From Burkholderiales bacterium (GTDB taxonomy: Bacteria > Pseudomonadota > Gammaproteobacteria > Burkholderiales > SG8-39): a stretch of 64,000 nt of DNA. Position numbers and translations under genes: made by a program. The notes beneath the pieces are model-generated. The model did no database searches. It saw nothing but the letters and a program-made list of their open reading frames with translations, and was not told the DNA's origin. The stretch is taken from contig JAOSJV010000010.1 in the NCBI GenBank assembly GCA_027493935.1, positions 186,001 through 250,000 on the forward strand, in the 5' to 3' direction. Position 1 is the stretch's first letter, and each line of letters begins with the position of its first letter. Shown in pieces: positions 55,590 through 64,000 of the stretch.

Positions 55590-56362
55590 CAGAGCGCCCC
55601 TCGCCCGAGCGCGCGTTCGAAGCGCACGCGCGCGTCGCGCGCGCGGCAGAACGCTTCCACCGCCTGGTCGATCCACTGCGTCTTGCGCGCGGCCGCCTCC
55701 TCGCCCACGCCCTGCGGCGGCGCCTCCACGCCCGGCAGCGCGCAGGCGTAGCGCAGCCACAGGCTCGTCCAGTCCGACGCATCGAAGTCCGGGTCGGCCT
55801 GGTCCTCGTCGAAGAGCACCGCGTGCAGGATCTGGCGCACCACCTCGGGATAGACGAGTGCGAGGAACGGAGTCGGCCGAGCGCGCGGCCTCGCCCACGT
55901 CGGCGATGCGGCGGTTGAGCTCCAGCACCGGCCAGTCGGTGAGCTCGAGCCGCCACACGCGCTCGCCGAGATCGGTGAGCTCCACCGGCAGCAGCGGCTG
56001 CTTGCGCGTCTCGTCCTCCTCGGGCCTGAGCGGCGAGGAGCTTGTCGGCCACCGCGAGCAGGAGCCCGTGGCGGTCGTCCACCACCTGTGAGGCGGAACT
56101 TCGGCAGCGGGCTCCGCGTGATCTCGGCCAGGCGCAGGTCGGCCGGGGTCTCGCGCTTCGCGACCGTGCCGAACGCGAAGCGCATGTAGGAAGTGGCGTT
56201 GTAGGCCTCGACGTACACGCGCGAGGCGGGCGGGAAGTCGAATTCGCCGAGGTCGTAGTCGGCGTCGAACGCCCACACCCCGCCCGCCGCCGGCACCAGG
56301 CGCACCGTCACCTTCGCGCGCGGGATGCGCCGGCGGCCGGTGAAGTTCAGGCGCCGCATCAT
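55589..56362 (-). CDS. Hypothetical protein of the GHKL-ATPase module, frameshifted
   Basis: MMRRLNFTGRRRIPRAKVTVRLVPAAGGVWAFDADYDLGEFDFPPASRVYVEAYNATSYMRFAFGTV...; overlapping junctions on both sides. Confidence 0.65.
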   Translation of the reverse strand: MMRRLNFTGRRRIPRAKVTVRLVPAAGGVWAFDADYDLGEFDFPPASRVYVEAYNATSYMRFAFGTVAKRETPADLRLAEITRSPLPKFRLTGGGRPPRAPARGGRQAPRRSGPRRTRRASSRCCRWSSPISASACGGSSSPTGRCWSSTAASPTWARPRARPTPFLALVYPEVVRQILHAVLFDEDQADPDFDASDWTSLWLRYACALPGVEAPPQGVGEEAAARKTQWIDQAVEAFCRARDARVRFERALGRGAL

Positions 56363-58282
56363 GGCGCCGCCTCCTCGTCGAGCGGGACCGCCTTCACCCG
56401 CACGTCGCGGCGCGGATCGAAGCCGCGCACCGCAGAGCCGCGAAGCCCGGCGCGTCGATGCGCAGCACGATCGTGTTCCCCGCGCGGCGCAGCACCTCCG
56501 CGCCCGCGGCCTCGAGCGCGAACCGCGACCCGGCGAGATCGAAGTCGAACGGCTGGTAGAGCGCGAACGGGTTGCCGCGGCGCACCTCGTAGGCCGCCTG
56601 CACCGCCGCGAAGCGCGGCACCGCGCCCACCGCGCCCGCGCCGCTCAGCCGGAAGCCGCCGGCGAGCTTCTGCAGCAGGAACTGGCGGTCCTTGCCGACC
56701 GTGTCGACCTCTTTCGTCGGGCCGCTGCCGTCCGAAGCCGGCGCGCTCGGCGCGGCGCGCGTCGCGCTCGGCGATCGCCGCCTCGGTCGGCACGTCGAGC
56801 GCGAAGAGGTGCCGGAGCAGCGTGAAGTCGCGCCCCGCCGCCGGCCGCGTGAGCACGCGCACGATCTCGCGCGGCGCACCCTTCACGTAGCGCAGCGTGA
56901 AGGGCCCGTGCCGGTAGCGCTCCTTGAAGCGCGGCGAGCGCTCCTGCCACTCGGTGTGCGCCGGGTTCTCCGAGTCGCCGAGTAGCCCCGAGAGCGCGCG
57001 CTCGCGCACGTGCACGATCGCGCGCACGCCGGCCTGCACGGGGCTGCGCACCCCCGCCACCGTGATGCCGTCGCGCACGAAGTGCTCCTCGCCGCCGGCG
57101 AGCGCGTCGTCGCGCTCGAGATAGACGTCGAAGGCGGCGAGCGAGGCTTCGCCCGCGGCGGGCTTCACCCACACCGGCACCTCGACCGCGACGCGCTCGC
57201 CGCGCGCGAACGCTTCGCGCAGCGGCGCGAGCGCGGTCTCCAGCGCCGCATCGCCCGTCCAGCGCGGCGCGGTGGCCGCGCTCGGCTCGGGCAGGCGCAC
57301 GCGCCGCCGCGCGCCGTGCACGAGCCCCCATTGCGCGAGCTCGACCAGGCGCGCGAGCGCGAGCCCCTCGCTCCAGCCCGCGCGCCCGAGCACGCGCGGC
57401 AGCGAGTCGGCGTCCAGCACCTCGCGCCGGCCGTCGTGCACCACCTCCACCTCGAGGTCGCCGGCGAGGATCGGCACGAAGTAGTGCCGCACCACCGAGG
57501 GCAGAAACGCCGCCGGATCGAGCTCGGCGTCCGGATAGGGCACCACCACCGAGAGGCCGGGCGCGCGCCCGCGCGCAAGCCCGAAGTCGGCGCAGAACGC
57601 CTCCACCCGCGTCGCGTCCTCGACCGGCAGCGCGAAGTCGCCCTCGAAGGCGCCGAAGTACCCGTAGGGGTAGTAGCGCGCGCCGGCGAGCTTGTGGATC
57701 CGAAGCACCGCTTGCCCCATCAGCAGGCGCCGCCCGTCGTCGCGCCGCGCGGTCACCGCGAAGAACGCGTTCAGCCGCGAGGTCGCCGGGAAGACCGTCT
57801 TGCCCAGGCCCCAGCGCCCGAGATCGGTCGCGCCCTTGCGCGAGCGCCCGACGTTGCGCCAGAAGTAGTAGAAGTCGTTCCTCGGCGCCTCCGCGCCGAG
57901 CGCCTCGTCCTCGCTCTGGCGCGGATCGCCCTGCAGCCCGCGCGTGCCGAAGTCCTCGATCGCGACGAAGTCGAGCGGCGCGCCCTCCTCGGGCAGCTGC
58001 GCAAGCCCGCTGCGGTCGGCGGCGAGGTGCGGCCACAGCCCCGCGAGATAGCGCGCCGCGCGCTCGGCCGGAATCCCCGCCCCCCGGCGCCGAGAAGGCG
58101 ATGCGCACCCGCGCCCGCTCACCCGGCGCGCGCGCGTCGAGCGAGTTCTGGATCGCCTCGCGCACCAGCGCGTCCGCGAGGCTCTCGAGCGCCTCCGTCG
58201 AGAAGAACTCGCTCTCGATCGGGTCGATGTTCATCTCGCCGGGGTGCATCCGGCGGAATTGCCACGCCGGTGGCTGACTCAC
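56359..58282 (-). CDS. GHKL/HSP90-like ATPase domain protein, frameshifted
   Basis: FSTEALESLADALVREAIQNSLDA (Bergerat-type N box); FVAIEDFGTRGL; DLGRWGLGKTVFPATSRLNAFFAVT. Confidence 0.75.
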
Positions 58283-58400
58283 TCGAACTCCCTCCACCGC
58301 TCCACGCAGATCGTCGTGCCCTCCGGTCGAGTTGCGCAGCGGCCCGCCATCCAGTGCTCCCGCTCCGTGTACCAGGGGCGCGGAATCGCGATGCAGCGCC

Positions 58401-58763
58401 TCAAGCTCGAAGCCGCGTGATCCGCGTGCGCCGAGGCTGGAGCACGATGAACGCTCCCCGGAGACTTTCGCCTTCGCGCTGCACCAACTGCACGACGCGC
58501 GTCGCAAGTGCAGAGCGCGCCGACGCGGGAGAGCGGATCAGGACCACGCCGACCGATTCGCGGTTCGCCGCGAAGACGAGCTGTCCGAAGTCCTTGTCCT
58601 CGGTAAGGAGCACGCGCGCTTCCCGTACCGAGAGGGCGACCACTTCGTCGTCGGTCGCGCCGGGAGCGCGTTCGAGCACGGCCAGAACGTCGAACCGCGC
58701 TGCGCGCAACGCTCGGACCGCCAAGAAATCGCAGCTCTCGTCCGCAAGGAGTTGGACGCTCAC
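58401..58763 (-). CDS. DUF5615 family PIN-like protein (putative toxin)
   Basis: MSVQLLADESCDFLAVRALRAARFDVLAVLERAPGATDDEVVALSVREARVLLTEDKDFGQLVF. Confidence 0.8.
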   Translation of the reverse strand: MSVQLLADESCDFLAVRALRAARFDVLAVLERAPGATDDEVVALSVREARVLLTEDKDFGQLVFAANRESVGVVLIRSPASARSALATRVVQLVQREGESLRGAFIVLQPRRTRITRLRA

Positions 58764-58784
58764 CGCACGACCCGGAGGGGGACT

Positions 58785-59012
58785 TCAATCGGCGGCTGCG
58801 GTTTCCTCGTGCGCGACGGCATCGGCGGCGAACAGCATCGCCGCCCGAATGTCCTCGCGGGTGAGGTTCGGATGGGCGTCCAGAAGCTCGGCCTCGCTCG
58901 CACCCTCGCCGAGCTTCCGCAGGATCCGCTCGACCGGAATCCGGGTGCCACGGATCACCGGCTTTCCCAGCATGATCTTCGGATTGATCTCGATTCGCTC
59001 GTTTGCGGCCAT
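58785..59012 (-). CDS. DUF433 domain protein (putative antitoxin)
   Basis: IEINPKIMLGKPVIRGTRIPVERILRKLGEGASEAELLDAHPNLTREDIRAAMLFAADAV. Confidence 0.8.
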   Translation of the reverse strand: MAANERIEINPKIMLGKPVIRGTRIPVERILRKLGEGASEAELLDAHPNLTREDIRAAMLFAADAVAHEETAAAD

Positions 59013-59104
59013 CGCCCCTCCACATGCCCAGGCGTCGGGCGTCGCGACCCGGACAGGCTCCAGAATAGCACTGCCAGACGCAAGCGGCCCCTGCGGCGCC
59101 AAGA

Positions 59105-59332
59105 TCACCGCGGGACAACCGTCCTGGTCGGGAGCCCGCGCGCGCCGAGCGAGTTCTGGATCGCCTCGCGCACCAGCGCGTCCGCGAGGCTCTCGAGCGC
59201 CTCGGTCGAGAAGAACTCGCTCTCGATCGGATCGATGTTCATCTCGCCGGGGTGCATCCGGCGGAACTGCCACTGCGGCATACGGGTCCAGTCTACGCGA
59301 CTGCGCTCGTCCTGCGCGAGGCCGCGACTCAT
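59105..59332 (-). pseudogene. Truncated second copy of the GHKL ATPase N-terminus
   Basis: QWQFRRMHPGEMNIDPIESEFFSTEALESLADALVREAIQNSL then divergence; near-identical to 58140-58265. Confidence 0.8.
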
Positions 59333-59740
59333 GGGTGCTCGGTTCCCTCGTTCAGAACGGCCAGATACCATACCGGTCGTAAACGAAGAGCCGGTTCCGC
59401 CGCTTCCCGGTGAGCTCGCGCGCAACCGCCAGCTCGACGAGCAGCTCCATCCCCGACGAGGCGGCGGGGAACGACAATCCGGTCGTCCGGCAAACTTCCG
59501 CCAGCGATACGACCGGCCGCGCCTTGAGCGCATCGAGAAACGGATGAATCGTTTCGAACTGAACGCGCGCAATCCCCTGCGCGCACAAGCAGTGAATCCG
59601 CAGTCGCGTACAGAAAGCGCTCGAGCGCGGCCATGCACTCTGGCACGCGGGCATGCGGGGGCGGCACGAATACGGCATTGCCCGGTCGGGTGCCGCCGAT
59701 CCGGTTCTGCGAACGGCCCTGTTTTGCCGCGCTTCACCCT
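59329..59740 (-). pseudogene. Fic family protein remnant lacking the GNGR half of the catalytic motif
   Basis: FETIHPFLD runs directly into ALKARPVVSLAEVCRTTGLSFPAASSGMELLVEL...RELTGKRRNRLFVYDRY. Confidence 0.7.
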
Positions 59741-60081
59741 CCATGCCGCATTCAGCAATGCTGGATTGGGCTCCGAATCATTAAGACTTTGCATCGAGGT
59801 CTGAATAGCTGAGCGCGCGACTGCAAGCTCTGCGCACGGACTGACGTGGCTTGCGGCGACGTCGCCGCAGCCCTGCGGCGCCGAGCTGCGACCGAAACCT
59901 CGCGAGCGGGCGCGGCACACGCGGGGTTCGGGCGCGGCCGGGCGCTGGGCACGAACGAAGCCGGCGAGTGGGCGACCTTGCCGGGAATGCGGGGTAAGGC
60001 GATGGATCCGCGCGCGTGCCCGGCGTGGTTACGCTTGACTCCGGTGCCAGGCGCCAACCGCCGTTCCGGTACGGGCGCGTC

Positions 60082-60630
60082 CTACCGGGCAGACCGGACA
60101 AACCTGGTTCGGTCCTCGGCGAGCGCCTTGTAGGCGCGATCGCGCTCCGCGTCATCCAGAAACCTCGTCTCGCGGAACCGGCTTTCGATCGTCGGCGCCG
60201 AGAGAAGACCGGCGGCGAGGCCCGCCTGGATCCACTCGCGATCACGCGGTTCGCCACGTGCATACTTCGAGACTGCGGCATCGTTGAGATCGAGGAAGAA
60301 CACGACGATGCCGTTCCGGAGCGGCACTTTCACGAGTCGATACTCCCACTGCGCCGGGAGGGTGGGAAGCTCGGGCGAGATGGGATCCAGGAAATACCCG
60401 TGACTCGCGTCGAACGGACTACCTTCCCCCAGGCTTTGGGTCAACTCGAAGACGCGGCCCGGGTCCTGACGCGTGTAGCAATCGACGTCGATCGACACGA
60501 GCATTCGCGCAGGGATCTCTCTTCCCTGCGCGACGCCGAGTATGGACAAGCTCCCGACAACGACGAATTCCGTATGCTGGGTGAGCTTCCTGGCTTGGTT
60601 GAAGAGCTCTTGCAGATGGCCTAGTTCCAT
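60082..60630 (-). CDS. DUF6036-like nucleotidyltransferase (AbiEii/MNT-type candidate toxin)
   Basis: ELFNQARKLTQHTEFVVVGSLSILGVAQGREIPARMLVSIDVDCYTR. Confidence 0.65.
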   Translation of the reverse strand: MELGHLQELFNQARKLTQHTEFVVVGSLSILGVAQGREIPARMLVSIDVDCYTRQDPGRVFELTQSLGEGSPFDASHGYFLDPISPELPTLPAQWEYRLVKVPLRNGIVVFFLDLNDAAVSKYARGEPRDREWIQAGLAAGLLSAPTIESRFRETRFLDDAERDRAYKALAEDRTRFVRSAR

Positions 60631-61145
60631 GCCCAGGACCAAGGCGAATTCTGAAACAGCGCATCCTCCCATTCGCCAAGCGCGGCCATTGCCTGGGCAA
60701 GCTTGCGCGGCGGCATTGCAAGAAGCTCCGCCCAGCGTTCGATGTAGTACGGACTGCAGGATCGCTTGCTACGCCACAGCGCGACGCGCGCGCGAGCCTT
60801 CTCCACCATCGCCGCGGCCGCTTGTTGATCGTCGGCCAGCGCGATGGCCAGCCGCAAGTGCCGGTTACGCTGGTGTTCGAGTTTCCTTGCCTGCTCGGCG
60901 CGAGCAAGCCTCCGCGCGTCGTCGCGCGCCGGGTGGTCGAGGACTTCTGCGTGGATATCGAGCGCGCGCAACAGCCGCTCGATCGTGTCCGTTTGCACGG
61001 GGTGCGGTTTGCCCTGCTCGAGCCGCGACAGGACTGCGCGCGACACGCCGGCCGCAGCGGCAAGCTCTTCCTGCTTCAGCCCTTTACGCGCTCTCTGCGC
61101 CTTGATGAGCTGTCCATACTGCTCGGCAAGCATTGGCGTACTCAT
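60621..61145 (-). CDS. XRE-family HTH protein (candidate antitoxin)
   Basis: LIKAQRARKGLKQEELAAAAGVSRAVLSRLEQGKPHPVQTDTIERLLRALDI; overlaps the nucleotidyltransferase. Confidence 0.8.
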   Translation of the reverse strand: MSTPMLAEQYGQLIKAQRARKGLKQEELAAAAGVSRAVLSRLEQGKPHPVQTDTIERLLRALDIHAEVLDHPARDDARRLARAEQARKLEHQRNRHLRLAIALADDQQAAAAMVEKARARVALWRSKRSCSPYYIERWAELLAMPPRKLAQAMAALGEWEDALFQNSPWSWAWN

Positions 61146-61378
61146 TGGGAAACTTCGTACATTATAGTAGACATCAGACGCGAAGTCATTCTGGAAGGTT
61201 CCACCCAAGATCAGACGCGCTTAAAGGCGGCCCGGGAAGAATTTCCTATTTCTTTTCAGTTATGTATCTGACCAGAACGACCGCCGCTTCAGGTGGCGGC
61301 CGCCCGAGTACACTCGCCGACGGGGATCACGTCTGGATCCGCGGGGCGCAGAATGACGCCCTCTGGGACTGAACCGAT

Positions 61379-61490
61379 GACCCGAGACGACCTCCTGAAG
61401 CGTATCTGGATCGACCCCGCCCGCTGCGGGGGACGGCCGTGCATCCGCGGGCACCGCATCTGGTATCGAACGTCGAATTCCGGGTCGTAG
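61379..61490 (+). pseudogene. Truncated DUF433 fragment
   Basis: MTRDDLLKRIWIDPARCGGRPCIRGHRIW then stop. Confidence 0.6.
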
Positions 61491-61557
61491 TCGGCAGTAC
61501 TTGCCCCCTTCAGATGCAGCGAACGCGGCCAGGAACTGTCGCTCCCGAGCCGGCCGG

Positions 61558-61920
61558 TCAAGCAGCCCGCTTCTCGATCGGTTTCACGGCGAGCCGAAGC
61601 CCGGTCGCTTTGAGCAGTGCGTTCAGGCTGCGAAGTTCCGGATTGCCTGTCTTGGAGAGCATCTTGTACGTCGCCTCGCGAGTGAGCTTCGCTCTGCGGG
61701 CGATCGCGGCGATACCGCCCTGCGCCTGGGCAACTTGGCGCAGCGCCAGCATGATCGCGGCCTGGTTGCCGCCCTCGATCACAGCCTCGAGGTATGCCGC
61801 GGCCTCCGCCGGGTCCTTGAGCTGCTCGATGAGCCAGGACTCGTAAGGCAGGCTAGCGGCGGGCGCGCGTCTTTTTCCGCGCAGTCCGCGCCTTGTAGTC
61901 CGCGAAGTACTCTTTCGCAC
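61558..61920 (-). CDS. HigA-like addiction-module antidote protein (HTH)
   Basis: DPAEAAAYLEAVIEGGNQAAIMLALRQVAQAQGGIAAIARRAKLTREATYKMLSKTGNPELRSLNALLKATGL. Confidence 0.8.
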   Translation of the reverse strand: MRKSTSRTTRRGLRGKRRAPAASLPYESWLIEQLKDPAEAAAYLEAVIEGGNQAAIMLALRQVAQAQGGIAAIARRAKLTREATYKMLSKTGNPELRSLNALLKATGLRLAVKPIEKRAA

Positions 61921-62203
61921 GGTCGATATCCTTCTGCTGCGTCCGCTTGTCTCCTCCGCAAAGGAGAAGAACCACTACCTGTCCCAGCCGGGCGAAATAG
62001 GCCCGGTATCCCGGGCCCCAATCGATTCTGAGCTCGAGCACACCTTCGCCCACCGGCTCGGTATCGCCGAAGCTGCCAACCGCGACACGGGCAATGCGCG
62101 CCTCGATCCGCGCGCGCGCCTGCCGGTCCTTCAGGTCCCGCAGCCATTCGACGAATGGCTGCTCGCCGGTCGGGGTCTGGTAATAGCGAAGCTCGATGGC
62201 CAT
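61853..62203 (-). CDS. RelE/HigB-like addiction-module toxin
   Basis: FVEWLRDLKDRQARARIEARIARVAVGSFGDTEPVGEGVLELRIDWGPGYRAYFARLGQVVVLLLCGGDKRTQQKDIDRAKEY. Confidence 0.85.
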   Translation of the reverse strand: MAIELRYYQTPTGEQPFVEWLRDLKDRQARARIEARIARVAVGSFGDTEPVGEGVLELRIDWGPGYRAYFARLGQVVVLLLCGGDKRTQQKDIDRAKEYFADYKARTARKKTRARR

Positions 62204-62421
62204 TGTAATTTATAGTTAACAGAGAAGTCAACGCGAGCCTACGCCCCTTCAACCGTCGGGCGAGCGGGAACCGCGGAATAGACGCATCGCGCGCAGTTTC
62301 GCGCCCGGGGTGGCTCAGCGAATGAGCCACGCCTCGCAGCACGGCCGCACAGATGGCAGCGAGCCTACCTTGGCTGCAAAGTCCAGAGAAAACGCACAGG
62401 GCCTGTATCCTTCGGACGCCT

Positions 62422-62781
62422 CTACCTGTGACACGCCCAGCGCCGGTACGCCTCGATCCACTCCGCGCCCGCGGGTAACGGGGTGGGCAAGGGCAAGTCG
62501 AGGATCGCGATTGCCTGGCGTGTTCGCCCGCGCGCGCAGATGGCGACGATCTCCTCGGCGTCGTTCAGGTCGACGCGTTCAACCGTGACCTCGCACCCGA
62601 GGACCTGCGTCTTGAACGGCAGCTCGAGGCTCTCGTCGATCATCGTATAGAGGGCGGTCCGCTGCTCCGACTCGTTGTACGCATCGACGACTGCTTCCTC
62701 GACGAGTCGGTCGAGCTTGCGCGGATTCACGGACGGTCGGGCGCGTCTTTCCTTCGAACGGTTTCCAGGCGGCTTGCTCAC
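62422..62781 (-). CDS. CcbP-like putative calcium-binding protein
   Basis: LYTMIDESLELPFKTQVLGCEVTVERVDLNDAEEIVAICARGRTRQAIAILDLPLPTPLPAGAEWIEAYRRW; GTGA overlap. Confidence 0.65.
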   Translation of the reverse strand: MSKPPGNRSKERRARPSVNPRKLDRLVEEAVVDAYNESEQRTALYTMIDESLELPFKTQVLGCEVTVERVDLNDAEEIVAICARGRTRQAIAILDLPLPTPLPAGAEWIEAYRRWACHR

Positions 62782-63146
62782 CCGACAGGCGATGGCCGCT
62801 TGACTCGAAGCTTCCGGTCGCTCAGCACGGCGAAACAGCCTGCGAGAGCGTCCAGTGGATGCTCGTTGGCGGCCCAAGTCACCCGTTCGATGAGCGCATT
62901 CGCCCCGGGTGCGCGTAGCCGCACAACCAAGATGCCAGGATGCGACCCGGGCGCGAACTGGCGAACATCCGAAAAGTCGAGATCCTGCGTGATGAAGAAG
63001 CGCCCGGCGCCTCGCACCGCCGCCCAGACGTCGGGGTCGGGCTTGCCGGTGAGCTTCTCGGCGGGAACGGTGTCGACCTCGTGGCACAATGCTTCCAGCA
63101 GCGCGACGAGACGTGCGGGCATGATCTCGTCGAGCTTGACCTTCAT
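62778..63146 (-). CDS. DUF5615 family PIN-like protein (putative toxin)
   Basis: MKVKLDEIMPARLVALLEALCHEVDTVPAEKLTGKPDPDVWAAVRGAGRFFITQDLDFSDVRQF. Confidence 0.8.
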   Translation of the reverse strand: MKVKLDEIMPARLVALLEALCHEVDTVPAEKLTGKPDPDVWAAVRGAGRFFITQDLDFSDVRQFAPGSHPGILVVRLRAPGANALIERVTWAANEHPLDALAGCFAVLSDRKLRVKRPSPVG

Positions 63147-63388
63147 GCCACGGAAGGCGCCGGCGGCACGGGGAGATCCTCTTCGGCCGAGGCAGCGGCG
63201 AACGCGATCACGGCCTTGACTGCCGCGTCGTCGAGCGTGGGAAAGTCGCGGAGAATCTCGGCGACCGTCATCCCTTCGGCCAGGCTCGCCAAAACCGTTC
63301 GCACCGTAACGCGCGTCCCGCGCACGACCGGCTCTCCGCCGCAGATCGCAGGATCGCGCACGATGTGCGCCTGGTAATCGATGGCCAC
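63143..63388 (-). CDS. DUF433 domain protein (putative antitoxin)
   Basis: IVRDPAICGGEPVVRGTRVTVRTVLASLAEGMTVAEILRDFPTLDDAAVKAVIAFAA. Confidence 0.85.
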   Translation of the reverse strand: MAIDYQAHIVRDPAICGGEPVVRGTRVTVRTVLASLAEGMTVAEILRDFPTLDDAAVKAVIAFAAASAEEDLPVPPAPSVA

Positions 63389-63523
63389 TGAGGCACTCCT
63401 CTATCTGGTCTTGCCCGTAAGGCTACCCGAACTTCCGTCTTCTGCCCACGGACCACGCTTCGCCGACATGGCGAATCGCGCACCGCGTCGTTACCGTGCG
63501 CGCCAATTTCTCCTCCGTTCCGG

Positions 63524-64000
63524 TCAGGACCGCCGCGCCCGCGGCTTCGGCCGGGGCGGCGTGGACACCGGCGCGCTCTCCTCGGCCGGGCGCAGCGCGA
63601 GGTCGCGGGCGAGCGCGCCGGCCGCCTGGTAGAGTGGCGCGAGCACCTCGGCCGGGGGTTCGTCGAGCGACCATGACGGCGGCGCGCCGAGCTGGCGCAG
63701 GAGCGTCGCGGACGACGCGGGCGGCTCGATCCGGAAGTGGAGGTTGAGGGGCGGGCCGCGGTGCCGCTCGTACTCGGCCGGATCGCGTTTCGCGAGCGAG
63801 ACGAAGGGAATCTGCGCGGCGCCGGGTGCCGCGCGCTCGGCGCCATCCGCCGCACCAGCCGCACCCGCGCGGCGCTTGCGCAGCGCGCCGAGCACGTCCT
63901 CCTTGCTGCGCCCGCGCAGCTCGAAGAGGAGGAACGGGTCTTTGTCGAAGGCCTCGCCCAGAACGTAGTGCGTCGCGGCCACGTGCTTGCAGGGATTGGC
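63524..64000 (-). CDS. SWIM zinc-finger family protein, C-terminal part (N-terminus outside window)
   Basis: ANPCKHVAATHYVLGEAFDKDPFLLFELRGRSKEDVL. Confidence 0.75.
   Translation of the reverse strand, partial: ANPCKHVAATHYVLGEAFDKDPFLLFELRGRSKEDVLGALRKRRAGAAGAADGAERAAPGAAQIPFVSLAKRDPAEYERHRGPPLNLHFRIEPPASSATLLRQLGAPPSWSLDEPPAEVLAPLYQAAGALARDLALRPAEESAPVSTPPRPKPRARRS

Noticed and set aside
57010-59382. 790-aa plus-strand ORF over the ATPase/TA region
   Set aside because: Shadow ORF; minus-strand genes carry recognisable domains

Overview
This 64 kb window of high-GC DNA looks proteobacterial, probably betaproteobacterial (inferred from gene content only). From left to right it contains: (1) about 1.5-19.8 kb, a long minus-strand metabolic block: a cox-like molybdenum hydroxylase operon (coxM-S-L-D-E plus a TauE/SafE permease), two UbiD-family decarboxylases, an Ssu/Tau-type ABC transporter, and GMC oxidoreductase, ThDP enzyme, CMD-family, amidohydrolase and DUF1185-like genes, headed by a MarR regulator. 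(2) 21.3-26.4 kb, a mobile-element pile-up: two IS630-type elements, an IS110/IS1111-type element whose right end is tandemly duplicated, and an IS200-like tnpA with hairpin ends. (3) 26.4-33.6 kb, a second coxS-M-L set (form-II AYRGAGR motif), an MFS transporter, an orphan HicA-like gene and metF. (4) 33.8-50.7 kb, largely housekeeping genes: an RNA helicase/RRM/IF-1/FKBP cluster, an ECF sigma/anti-sigma pair divergent from an MBL hydrolase, aapJQMP, a tandemly duplicated secreted-peptide gene, and an ABC exporter. (5) 50.9-64 kb, an accessory region: an 832-aa alpha/beta-hydrolase plus subtilase fusion, a three-gene translationally coupled GHKL-ATPase module, and a dense toxin-antitoxin island (two DUF433/DUF5615 pairs, XRE/nucleotidyltransferase, HigBA-like, Fic remnant) ending at a SWIM zinc-finger protein. 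Many genes carry single-base indels, often in homopolymers, so assembly error must be considered before calling pseudogenes. Best novelty candidates: the hydrolase-subtilase fusion, the GHKL/DUF6339-like module with its TA island, the duplicated 65-aa secreted peptide, the shared promoter/operator motif at cox and marR, and the IS110 right-end duplication. All family names come from reading motifs in the translations; no database search was run.
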